DNA of 64,000 nt, from positions 1,178,001 to 1,242,000 of the forward strand of contig CM056880.1 in NCBI GenBank assembly GCA_029876055.1. The letters run 5' to 3'. Under the pieces are notes generated by a model. That model had not been told where the DNA came from, did not search any database, and was given only the letters and a program-made list of their open reading frames with translations. Positions 23,142-32,546 of this stretch are shown in pieces. Every line of letters starts with the position of its first letter. Position 1 is the stretch's first letter. The stretch is from Madurella fahalii. Taxonomy: Eukaryota > Ascomycota > Sordariomycetes > Sordariales. A program made the translations under genes and the position numbers.

Positions 23142-23876
23142 TCACCAGATAGAGACCTTCTTTTCCTCCTTCGCCTCACAACTTCGAGCCACACAGATAT
23201 CCGGATCAAAAACTATGACCCTCTTCGTTGTGAGTACCCTCAAGCATGGCTCCTCTTCAAATTTGTCACTGCTCTCGCCCCGCGCCGTCTCACAACGACG
23301 GCCACAAGCCTCTGGCCTCCCTCGATGCTGAAATATGCCCCTAGGACAGATATAGACTTTTTTCGTCCCCCACGACGGATAATATTCCATGGTCGCATCG
23401 ACAGGTACTGTCAAGCGTTCGTGCCAGAAGGAGGGGTTATCGTCATGTTGCTCTGCTGTGATATCCGCCCGCACCGCGTCAAGATAGCGTTTCTTCTGGA
23501 GCCAGTCCTCAAGCCGGGGTATTTGGAAATACCGCGCTTCTTCCAAGAGCGAGAGGTAGAGATGATAGTCGTGACCCTTTGTGGCGTCGAAGAACAGAGG
23601 GAAGACACCGCGGCGAAGATATCGTAAAATATGTTCGAAAAGGATGGGGTCGGTATCTATGAAATATGAACCGTCCTCTTGAGCATTATCCCATCGTCCG
23701 GAAAGAAGTGACGCGAAAAAGGCGCTCTCTTCTGTCAATGTCTCTTTTGTTGTAACGAATAGACGCCCGCCAGCCAGGATACGGATTTGGGCGTCAGATG
23801 CGAGCTCTCGGCGCTTGGCCAATGGTGTAATGGGCTCATCGATGTCGGCATTAGACATATCAGCCATGGTGACCAT
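23142..23876 (-). CDS. BTB/POZ-domain protein, 244 aa
   Basis: A single exon. After a short charged N terminus (ITPLAKRRELASDAQ) residues ~28-125 form a BTB fold of the KCTD/T1 type: IRILAGGRLFVTTKETL, SAFFASLLSGRWD, FIDTDPILFEHILRYLRRG, LYLSLLEEARYFQIPRLEDWL. The C-terminal ~110 residues are not recognised. Family members oligomerise and often act as adaptors for cullin-3 ubiquitin ligases, but no partner can be inferred here. The frame is clean, and the protein length is usual for stand-alone fungal BTB proteins. Confidence 0.82.
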   Translation of the reverse strand: MVTMADMSNADIDEPITPLAKRRELASDAQIRILAGGRLFVTTKETLTEESAFFASLLSGRWDNAQEDGSYFIDTDPILFEHILRYLRRGVFPLFFDATKGHDYHLYLSLLEEARYFQIPRLEDWLQKKRYLDAVRADITAEQHDDNPSFWHERLTVPVDATMEYYPSWGTKKVYICPRGIFQHRGRPEACGRRCETARGESSDKFEEEPCLRVLTTKRVIVFDPDICVARSCEAKEEKKVSIW

Positions 23877-24789
23877 AGGTCTTTAGCATTGTTTCGACAA
23901 TCGAGGTTGATGAAGTGAGGCAGAATACACGCTTCAATTTGCCCCGCATTCCTTACGCACAAGCGGGGTTATCGTGGATGTCATGACTCCCGGTTGGTGA
24001 CATTCGTCAAGCGCCGCTGCCGTCAGCTTGTGTCGGAGAGTGGTTGGGTAATCCATTGGTAGGGTTTCACGGGCCTGTTGCCATGGGCGTACAAATGCAC
24101 GATTGGCTAAATATAACCTCACCCGCATGGGGCCGCAAGCGGGAGTGCAGGCTTGCACCATTACAACTCGTAAGTCGTACCGTACATTACCTACTGTAAG
24201 GTAGACTTCAATCCGACAGCCGACTTCGACAGCACTCTGACGGTGGCAGGGCAGGGGAGGGAAAGACAGATGATCCATACGACAAATAAACTACTCCCAA
24301 GGCCATTGTAAAACATTGGTTGCTGTCTATATCTACCGGATTTTGATTAATCCAACTACATTATCTTGCCTCGCAACAGTTAGAAGAAAGTTAAATAGAT
24401 ACCTTACCTTACTTTGAGTGGGATTCATAGTGCGCTTGGCAGGGCTCGTTGCAAACTCTGAAGTTAGCCAATTACGACAAAGCCGACCACATCGGCCCTT
24501 CTCCCACCATCCGGGCACCTCCACAAACGTCATTCGGCAACCCGAGTGTAAACCACATGAAGTGAAAACCGGTTACGGAGGCTATAACATCATCAATTAC
24601 CCCCTTCCAATTATACCTAGCCAATCGCTATACCATTCAAGAAAACCATGATGTCAACTTGGCGGCAGCATAAGGTACCTAGATATCTTATTGAGAAATG
24701 CATAAGTGCTGGAACTGGGTGCCTATTTTACTAAATCGCAGGTTTTGCGTTGTGTCAGTGGGAACGAAAATTTTCATGCCAACTGAACC
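23877..24789. other. Divergent intergenic region (BTB / RNase III-like)
   Basis: About 910 bp holding both 5' regions. No coding signal or repeat seen. Confidence 0.4.
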
Positions 24790-25287
24790 ATGCCGGGATA
24801 CGCCAATCTTCAAGATATCCTAAACTACCGCTTCTCCACGCCGAATCTACTCGATGAAGCCACTATTGCTGACAACGTGCCGTCAGACTCCCAGCATATC
24901 AACGCTGGGGTCCAGGGGAACAAGGCACTGGCCTTGATCGGCGACGCTCTCATTCGCTTGGATGTCGCGGTCAAATCGCGCGTGGCCGAGAGTGGAACGG
25001 GTAAGCGGGACTTCCCTCGCTGATTAGAAACTGTGCTAAGGAAAACAGGACGGGCCACTGAGGTGCTATCCGAGATAGGATCAAACAGATCACTCGAGCG
25101 TGTCGGCAGACGGCTCGGTCTCGACAAGTTTGTGGTACAGACCCCGAGTAAGGACGGACATGTCTCACTGTTGGGACTTGCGACGACGGTGGAAGCGTTG
25201 ATAGGTGCTGTCTGGATTGATTCTGCATATGATTTTTCCCAAGCCCAAAGAGTGATTCAAGCGTTAGATATCGTAAAGTCTCCCTGA
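24790..25287 (+). CDS. Small RNase III-fold protein, 149 aa, degenerate active site
   Basis: Exons 24790-25000 and 25049-25287 are joined by a 48-nt GT-AG intron, giving 450 nt. The protein spans one RNase III domain: FSTPNLLDEATIADN, GNKALALIGDALIRLDV, SLERVGRRLGLDKFV, LATTVEALIGAVWIDS. Aligned with bacterial RNase III (NERLEFLGD and ADTVEALIG), the metal ligands Asp45 and Glu117 are kept. Glu41 is Ala, Asp114 is Thr, and Glu38 is Lys. There is no dsRNA-binding domain. It is therefore probably not a classical dsRNA endonuclease; it could be a binding or structural protein, as with mitoribosomal RNase III-fold proteins. An Argonaute lies 20 kb away, but no functional link is shown. Confidence 0.8.
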
Positions 25288-26769
25288 AATGGTGGGTTTG
25301 TCTGTTCTGGTGGAGTGAGTAATTCGGAGTGATGAGGAAAGGGTACCAAGAAAGAGCAAGCAAGCTATGGTGTAATCACAGCAGCATGGCAAGAGATGGT
25401 CGCGGCCGTAAGATACTCTAAAAGTTCAAACCGTGCTGTATCGTGCAAATCAGCTCCTAACCTTTGAATGTTCGATCTAGAGTTCCAGGCTAGGGTATGT
25501 CAATACATAGTAAACATGTTTGGCTAGACCGGTGCGTGACATGTTAGAAATGTACTGGTACATGTTCTGCAAGGCCTGGATCTCTAACTCCTGCAATTGC
25601 CGGATATCATCCAACCGGGGCAGCATCAAGAGTTACGACGTATCCATGGAAAAGCTGGAGGGAGAATTAGCCAAACTCTCCATATCGCAATCGCATCTAC
25701 AAAGGCGCATCATCGACAGACAAAGGTTGGCCAAGCGTTGAAATGGACAACGTGCGCCGAATGAGAGAGGTAAGAATCTTGTAGGCAATTTGATCACGGA
25801 GAAGGCCATCTTGTCCCTGGCCCTGATGACTGAGCTATCGTATGTGTTTGCTGATCGACGCGAATGTCAGCACAACTGACAATTCAGTAGAGAAGACTTG
25901 ACGGACGTGAAATCGACCATAGGCAGAGTAGAGGTCCACCTGACCGGTGGGTCACCATCCACTAAAACCCCTGAACCGGGACATATCCCCCTCCTAACAC
26001 CATGATTAATGATAAATGCAACAGAGGATCAATATAATCGAGTGGCTCGGGTATACAACCCATCAGATATCACAAGGAATCCCATGGTCTGTACGAAATC
26101 CGCACAGGGAAATGGGCGTTAAGCAGTAGCGAGATGGAAGACCTTTGTCCGCGATGCTTGGTAACCTAGGTAGCGTAGAGCTCCCCCTCCCCACAACAAC
26201 CCACGGCTGAAGTTGAATCTCGTCACGATCGAAATTACATGGAAATGTGTATTCACAAGAAAATTTATACCTAAGTGGCCAATGGGCATATAACTCCAGC
26301 TACTGAAATGGTGCAGAAACACACATCTACACCCACGTACCCATCAATTGAAACAAGCGGTAGGGCAAAGGTGACCAAATGCTAGACAGACAAGATCAGA
26401 TAGACAAGACAAGCCAGGCGACACCCACAACAAATCGGGTTCCTGCAGCCTGGGCAGGGTCAAAACAACATGAGGCCGATGGAGCTCTATTTGGTCAGAG
26501 GGAGACTACTTTGCACGCAAAGAAAGTTGGTCAATTCAACTTGCAACAAGTTTAAGAACGTTTGTTAAATTGGTTGTTGTCCTGTCTAAGGAGCAATGGC
26601 CAGGACGACCCTACTTCAGGTGCGAAAGAAAACTGCGCCCTCGGCAAGTTCCGATCCCTCAGAGCGTCATTCCACACAAGTGTGTGGGACTCTCTGATTA
26701 CGTGTAGAAGGACCTCTGTCCCCTTGGGAACTGATTTTCCCCAACTCACTGCCCCTTCCAAAACGTGAC
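25288..26769. other. Intergenic, possible gene remnant
   Basis: About 1.5 kb. A segment at 25600-26000 encodes a charged, helix-prone stretch (MEKLEGELAKLSISQSH) followed after a plausible GTAAGA...CAG intron (25772-25888) by EDLTDVKSTIGRVEVHL. No complete model could be built, so it is left as a possible remnant of a coiled-coil protein. Confidence 0.3.
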
Positions 26770-27837
26770 TCAGCACTCCGACTCCCTACCCTCCTCCTTC
26801 TGCTCCGCTTCCTCCTCTGGCTCCCAAGCAAAGAGATCATCACAAACAGAGTCATCCATTTCGTTCCTCAATGAAGCCGTATGTAATGCGCCTTCCCAAG
26901 CCAAGAGATCATCCAAAACTGTGTCATCCATTTCGTTCCTCGGAGAAGCCATATCCAATGCACCCTCGAGACTGGAGTCAGGGCCAGGTTCCACGACAGG
27001 TGATTCAAATGGTGACGGTGCGGATGGACCAGGAGGTATCGATGTTGGAAAATTAGGTGGCTGCAGGTTTGAGATTTGGCTTGGTTCGGCGTGAGAGCTA
27101 GTCCGGAGTAAGCACCTCGGGTCGATGTAGCCGTCTGCGAGTTCGATGAGGAAACGGTTGGGACTCTGCGCGATTGATGGACTCGGCGCGGTGATAGCCC
27201 CCTGTGTTTGCTGAGGACTAGCGCCACGGTACTCTTCTTCACCTGAAATGGCCTACATAACCATTGGACAGGCGGTCAGCTTGGTTATGGGCCCCTTTTG
27301 TCGGACAACGCGAATGTCAGGGTGAAAGTGACTTGCCTCGACGAGCCAATTCCGCACCGAAGGGGTTCGCGAGGGGCGTCGCGACGGCCGACTTGTAACT
27401 GAACCCCGCCTTGAAACTACTTGCGATCCGCGAGACCCGCCCGCAGCTGCCAACCTTGTGCTCCTGGTGGTCGACGCTGAAAGTTGGGACGGTCGAGATG
27501 GTTGTCTCGTCTGACGCCCGGTCTTCAAGTCCCAAGGACAATTCTCTCCCGGGAGTGGTCTGCGGACGGGATAGACGTCGATTCGTGACGGCCTGTTAAA
27601 TATGTTGTCGAAAACATCAATTTTCTTGTTGATCCGATTCTCGTGCGCGGAGATGTTGCCTTTCACCATGCGATGAGAAAAAGGGCCATGCCAGTCGTAC
27701 AACAGCGACTGTCCAAGGTAGCTTCAAGGGATCAAGGTTAGCGGACTAAACGTGACGTAGATATTAGCGACATACCTCGATGCAAGTTCAGAGTAGTCCT
27801 CATCGTCTGTGGTGCTATCATCCGAACTTGACGCCAT
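26770..27837 (-). CDS. Uncharacterised protein with acidic repeated C terminus, ~307 aa
   Basis: Exons 27837-27776, 27721-27333 and 27242-26770 sum to 924 nt, exactly 308 codons. The N terminus is acidic (MASSSDDSTTDDEDYSEL). A conserved-looking block follows: YLGQSLLYDWHGPFSHRMV, INKKIDVFDNIFNRPSRI, RRPLPGENCPWDLKTGR. Then comes a Ser/Arg/Pro-rich disordered stretch, a Pro-rich region, and a C terminus with the motif RNEMDD(T/S)V(L/C)DDL(L/F)AWE present twice. The first intron is solid (GTATGT, branch GCTAAC); the second uses a weaker GTCACT donor with branch GCTGAC. No signal peptide or membrane segment. I do not recognise the family; low complexity and acidity suggest a nuclear or scaffold protein, but that is a guess. 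Confidence 0.65.
26816..26975 (-). repeat. 72-bp tandem duplication inside the coding sequence
   Basis: Two adjacent copies offset by 72 bp encode the 24-residue acidic motif RNEMDDxVxDDLxAWE. Divergence between copies is about 10-15 percent by eye, and the frame is preserved. Confidence 0.8.
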
Positions 27838-29812
27838 GGCGCAAACCTGGAGAGCTTGGCTAGAAGTCCAATAACGTTGAGAGGGGAGGGAATTGGGGTT
27901 CGCCTATTAGCTGCCAGTGTGCTGCAGAGTGGCATGTCCTTCTCCATTGCCATTTCTGGCGTTTACCAGAATCTGGCGATTACCAGAATTGGAAAATCTA
28001 ATCTCAAGTGGAGGGTGTTGCTTCACCGCCCGCCCCGATATTCGAAGGTGATCGGAAGCCGATTTATATACACTAAAGAACAATACTTTATTGCAATACC
28101 CAGGCTACCATTTAAAGAGGAGAAGAGGGCTCTATATTGCTTTTGATCAAAGTAAAAATTTAATAGAAAAAAAGGACTTTCTTTTCTTCTCTCAATCCGT
28201 TTAATGTAGGGAAATCTGAGCTGGATTTCGGAGGTTTGAAGGCGGATTTCGTGCAAGCCAATGCGGCAAATTGATCGATTGAAACCAATTGAAATCGCCC
28301 CGCAGTACCCGGTTGAATTAATATCCAATAACGCAAAAGCTACTAGCAGTGGGCGGTTGACCGCGCTAACGTTAATGTTCTTGAGATATCCTGGTGGGCG
28401 TGTTGTTAGTATGGCACCCCCTTTTTGCGCCAAGTCTGGGACCCATGCACCTAGGGGCCTGCCTGTGACTTTTCAAGTTTCTTCCGTCAATTCCCGCAGC
28501 AACCCAATGAATCCACTCATTCAACTCTCTAAACCCCTCCTCCTCAGCGCCCGTTTCCGACTCAATCCTCGTAGCTTACCAAAGGCTAATTCTAGACGTC
28601 TTTGCGACGCCACCGGTGAAGTAGAGCGACGTTCCGCTAAGCTCAGTCTATCTCGGGAGAATGGCTGACCTTTACCCGAATCTTCTTAGATGAAGATGGA
28701 GCCCCTAATTTACACGGGTTGCTCCTAGATAGAGTCTCTATGAGATTCTTCTGCTAGTCAGCACTACCTGACCACACGGTTGCAGCCCTTTCCCAATGTC
28801 TGCATCGCCAGCTTTTCGCCCTCACACCTGTGGTGGCGCGGGCGTTGGTTTTCAAGTGAATTCAGGTTCTCGGAACGTCGTTGATACTGCTGCAACAAGG
28901 ATCTGGGAGACCTCAGGATTTCGATACCTATTTAGCACTATCGCTATTCCTACCCGACCTGCGATCTTGCAATGATTTTTTTTTTTTAAAAAAAAAATCC
29001 AGCTGGAAATCCTGTCCTCTGTAGCTGAATTTGACGCGCTGTCTATTACTGTTTGGTACCGCTGTCCATCATGAACTGTGCAGCGACCCCTCATCATATC
29101 GGATGACATTGCTGATCTAGCGTGGAGCAAAATTTCAACTCAACACCATGCCGCAAGACGCCGTTGCAGGTCGCGGTCCAGCGGTGGGACTGATTACAAA
29201 GGTGCAAAAATACCCATGGATATAGCGGTCGATGCCAGCATAGTCGGTTTCCCTGCAAAGGCATAACTCGTCGGGTCAGCCTTGGATGGCCGGATACCTC
29301 ACCGTCCTCTGAGAATTTTGAAGACCACGGTTGCGTACTAGGTACCTTACTCATCATATCCCGGTGGCCCACATGGACTTTTCGGAAGTGCAATTGCAAA
29401 AAGGGTGCAGATGTGATGCTTGAGAAACTGCTGCTAGATGCTGGGGTAAAGTATTTACCCCAGCACCATGGGACTGTTCGCCTGAGAGAAGACCGCCCTT
29501 TAGGCTTATGAGCATCACAGCTTCTGACGTAAGCGATACTAGTTCGAGCGGACTTTAGGGCGAGTGGTTGCGACGAATGGTTGGCCATTGCATTTTTTAT
29601 CGAATACCTAAAGGTAGCCGGAGGAGGAGGAGGAGGAGGAGGAGGAGGAGGAGGAGGAGGAAGCGGTGGTTGGTGCAGTCAAGTTGTCTTGGCCGGGACA
29701 TTAGCGCCTAATTAGAACCAACAATAACTTAGTAAATCATGTCAATGCCTACCTACCTTAGCTAGGCAATAAGATAGCATATTGTTTGTGTGATAGACTG
29801 AATAATAGATAA
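27838..29812. other. Intergenic, edge of the transposon block
   Basis: About 2 kb, with no gene recognised. It ends with a GGA microsatellite just before the first pogo-type relic. An open frame at 28261-28668 has no domain I can identify. Confidence 0.35.
29621..29662. repeat. (GGA)n microsatellite
   Basis: About 42 bp of pure GGA trinucleotides. Confidence 0.95.
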
Positions 29813-30405
29813 CGTAATTTATAAACGAGCGGTGGGTATAAGCGAGTGGTGGCCTCTCCACAACCTAACAACAACTATCCTCAATTACAAAACAACAACA
29901 CTAGGAACCAACTATAATTACATAAGAAACAGCTGAATCAGAGGATTCTATAGCCTCCTAGCAAGTTCGCGCATTATAGCCAGGCTTACCGCATACTCTA
30001 CAGCATCGAACCTTCGTATAGACCTCCCCTGCCCCACTACCTTCCGGCTGCGTTTCTCCTACTACCTCCCTACCCACAGCCTTCTGGGCTAGTAGATCCT
30101 GTACATCTTGTACAGTAAGTGATCTCCCAAGCTGCATACGTGTTCTTTTAGCTCTCCGGCACTTACTTAGTACCTCGTTGGCCTTATGGAGCGAAGAGAC
30201 CTCTGATCGAAGGAGGGCCACCTGGTGCATCATAGCTATCGTACCCTTGGTAAGTTGATCTACAGCACCTAATACTGAAGTCGGAGAGCTGTTTTGATGG
30301 TTGGAAATGCGAGTCTTAATAAGCGTTGACTGCGATTCGGCTTCTCGGGGGTTGTGTAGTGTCTGGAAGACCTAAGGTTGTGCTGTATTAGGCCGTGAGG
30401 CTGGG
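29813..30405 (-). mobile_element. Pogo/Fot1-type transposase relic 1 (3' part)
   Basis: The minus strand encodes the tail of a CENP-B-like DDE transposase: MMHQVALLRSEVSSLHKANE, SLTVQDVQDLLAQKAVG and the terminal zinc knuckle CRVCGKPGYNARTC. Past the stop, the likely terminal repeat contains two copies of a CGAGYGGTGGGTATAAGCGA-like motif (29825-29860). The catalytic core is missing. Relic 1 is interrupted at 30405 by an insertion and resumes at 31219. Confidence 0.75.
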
Positions 30406-31218
30406 TGTTGTCAAAAGGATCAGGTGCCAAAGGATCAGGATCACAGGATCTAGTGCGGGAGCCAAACCCATGTACTCTATTGAGCTAAGGAAGACTGGTA
30501 GCCAACTGCGCCACTGTGCAGACATCATCTTGTACGTGTATCTCGTCTATAAAAGGAGCAAGCTCTCCAGCATAGATAGAGACAGGACACACAAGACACA
30601 CAATCAAGACAATCAAATCAAGACAACACTGTCAAAAGGGTCAGGAAGCTGGATCCTGGATCTGCAAAACACGAACCCGGATCAGTGTGATCTGGATTAG
30701 TGTGACTCGGATAAGTGTGATCCGATCTCTCGGGGACCCGTCAACCCGGGTCTCCGTGGTCCAGGAAGTTGGGAATAAGAAGGAAGTTCACCTCCGTTAG
30801 ACAAAGAAGAAAACAAGACATCCTGAATTTCCATACTCAATTTTTCCATCCTGAATTTCCATCCTAAAACTCCGAACGTTCAGAGGTGCTGTGCATCCGA
30901 CAAACACACATAAAATCCTCAACTGTCATTTCCCAAGATTCAGAGGTGCCGTGTTTCCGACAGGTGTTACGTGGCGGAGGCCAGCACTGCTCAGCAGTAT
31001 CTGGGCCCACATCCCGTCAGGGATGACGGCCCAGGGGCCATCGCATACATCTATAAAGACCCCTCAGATTTGTCCTCAGAGGACCTTCATAAAATCAACC
31101 ATCATCATATCTTACTTTGTCATAGATCATACCAGTGTTCATGAAGTGCCTACCTCAGCGTCAAGGCTGACGCCCTTGAGGTCACCAGTTACGGGACCAC
31201 GACGGAAACCCCGTAACA
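30406..31218. mobile_element. 813-bp TG...CA insertion with CTGGG target-site duplication
   Basis: It starts TGTTGTC and ends CGTAACA, as LTR elements do, and is flanked by CTGGG on both sides (30401-30405 and 31219-31223). Removing the segment plus one CTGGG restores collinearity with relic 2 of the transposase, which proves insertion. Inside are two different LTR-like units, each bounded by short inverted ends: 30406-30628 (TGTTGTC...GACAACA, with CTATAAAAGG) and 30965-31218 (TGTTACG...CGTAACA, with CTATAAAG). No protein-coding internal region remains, so it is a non-autonomous or recombined LTR derivative. Confidence 0.65.
30453..30520 (-). other. tRNA-like segment with A and B boxes
   Basis: On the minus strand, TGGCGCAGTTGG matches the pol III A box, and GGGTTTGGCTCCC about 45 bp downstream resembles the B box. 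Four of five T-stem pairs form. The D stem and acceptor stem do not pair, so it is not a functional tRNA; it may be the head of a tRNA-derived SINE or a tRNA pseudogene caught in the insertion. Confidence 0.4.
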
Positions 31219-31260
31219 CTGGGGGTGTTGGCATACGAAGCTGTACATCCAGTATAGAAA
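31219..31260 (-). mobile_element. Continuation of transposase relic 1
   Basis: Aligned base by base with relic 2 (GGGGGTGTTGG...TACGAAGCT), then broken exactly where the LTR-like copy begins at 31261. Confidence 0.6.
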
Positions 31261-31518
31261 TGTAACGAGAGCCCTCTGGGCTAGACCGGGGGAACCGGCC
31301 GAATGACGGTGGATGATGTCACTGTACTAGGGTAGATAAGAACCCCGTGGGAAACCCTCTCACGCGGGGAACTTCTGATCCGTAAGGATCAGTCTCTGTG
31401 TAGTCAATGACAATAGGAGGCTGTTCGTGAAGCTATCGCCCACTGATCGAACCCTTTTCGGTACTGAGACATCGTAGTCCATCTCCCTCAACGTGTTCCC
31501 AGAACAACCCCCTTTACA
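31261..31518 (+). repeat. LTR-like 258-bp copy, arm A of an inverted pair
   Basis: Begins TGTAACGAGAG and ends CCCCTTTACA. Its reverse complement matches 32290-32546 over nearly the whole length, with scattered substitutions and a diverged stretch near the TGTAAC end. No target duplication is visible. Confidence 0.75.
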
Positions 31519-31523
31519 ACAAG

Positions 31524-32289
31524 TAACGTATATTATCAGCGAGTCGTGGGTATCAGCGAGTCGTGGCTTTTCTACTACCCTACAAATACTATCTTCAATT
31601 ACAACACAACAATACTAGGAACTAACTATAATTACATTAGAAGCAGTTGAATCAGATAATTCTGCACCTTCCTGGCAAGTATAGGCATTATAGCCAGGCT
31701 TGCCGCATATACTACAGTACCGAACTTTAGTACGATCCCCTCCTGCACCAATACCACTCGATCGTATTTCCTGCTTTACCTCCCCACCTACAGCCTTCTG
31801 ATCTAGTAGGTCCTTTATATCTTGTATAGTAAGTGATCCTCTAAGTCGTATACGTGTTTTTTTAGCTTTCCGGCGTTTGCTTAGCACCTTGTTGGCCTTA
31901 CGAAGTGAAGAAACCTCTGCCTGAAGGAGAGCTACCTGGTGCATTACAGCCATCGTACCCTTGGTAAGCTGATCTATAGTAGCTAATATCGAAGTCGGGG
32001 AGCTATTTTGATGATTGGTAATACGAGTCTTGATAAGCGTTGACTGCAACTTGGCTTCTCGAGGGTTGTGTGGTGTCTGGAAGACCTAGGGTTGTATAGT
32101 GCCAGGCCGTGAGTTTGGGGGTGTTGGTGTACGAAGCTTGATATCCAACTTGGAAAGTACCTTTTCTGGATCGTATGGTATAAGACCAGCCTCTACAAAG
32201 CCGCTCTGAATATTCCTCTCTGTTATAGAGGCAAAGTAGGCCTCGCGGAAGATACAAAGGAACTTGAGCTTGCTCATGTAGTTAATATG
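31524..32289 (-). mobile_element. Pogo/Fot1-type transposase relic 2 (3' part)
   Basis: The minus strand encodes, across one frame change near 32086, KLKFLCIFREAYFASITERN, GLIPYDPEKVLSKLDIKLRT and, in the frame 32049-31615, SPTSILATIDQLTKGTMAVM, SLTIQDIKDLLDQKAVG and CSICGKPGYNAYTC. This is the C-terminal part of a DDE transposase homologous to relic 1. The catalytic core is absent because the element stops at 32289, where the second LTR-like copy begins. Terminal-repeat motif AGCGAGTCGTGG occurs twice at 31541-31570. Confidence 0.8.
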
Positions 32290-32546
32290 TGTAAAGGGGT
32301 TGTTCTGGGAACACGTTGAGGGAGATGGACCACGATGTCTTAGTACCGAAAAGGGTTCGATTAGTAGGCGATAGCTTTACGAACAGCCTCCTATTGTCAT
32401 TGACTACACAGAGATTGATCCTTGCGGATCAGAAGTGCCCTGCGTGAGAGAGTTCCCTTACGGGGTTCTTATCTATCCTGTATCGTGATATCATCCAGCA
32501 TTATTCGGTGGGTCCTCCTGACCTTCGTCTGGAGACTCTCGTTACA
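32290..32546 (-). repeat. LTR-like 257-bp copy, arm B of an inverted pair
   Basis: Reverse complement of the 31261-31518 unit; reads TGTAAAGGGG on the plus strand and ends CTCGTTACA. The ~770-bp transposase relic lies between the two arms. Confidence 0.75.

Noticed and set aside
28981..28999. Poly-T followed directly by poly-A resembling a LINE tail junction
   Set aside because: No element sequence on either side and no target duplication found.
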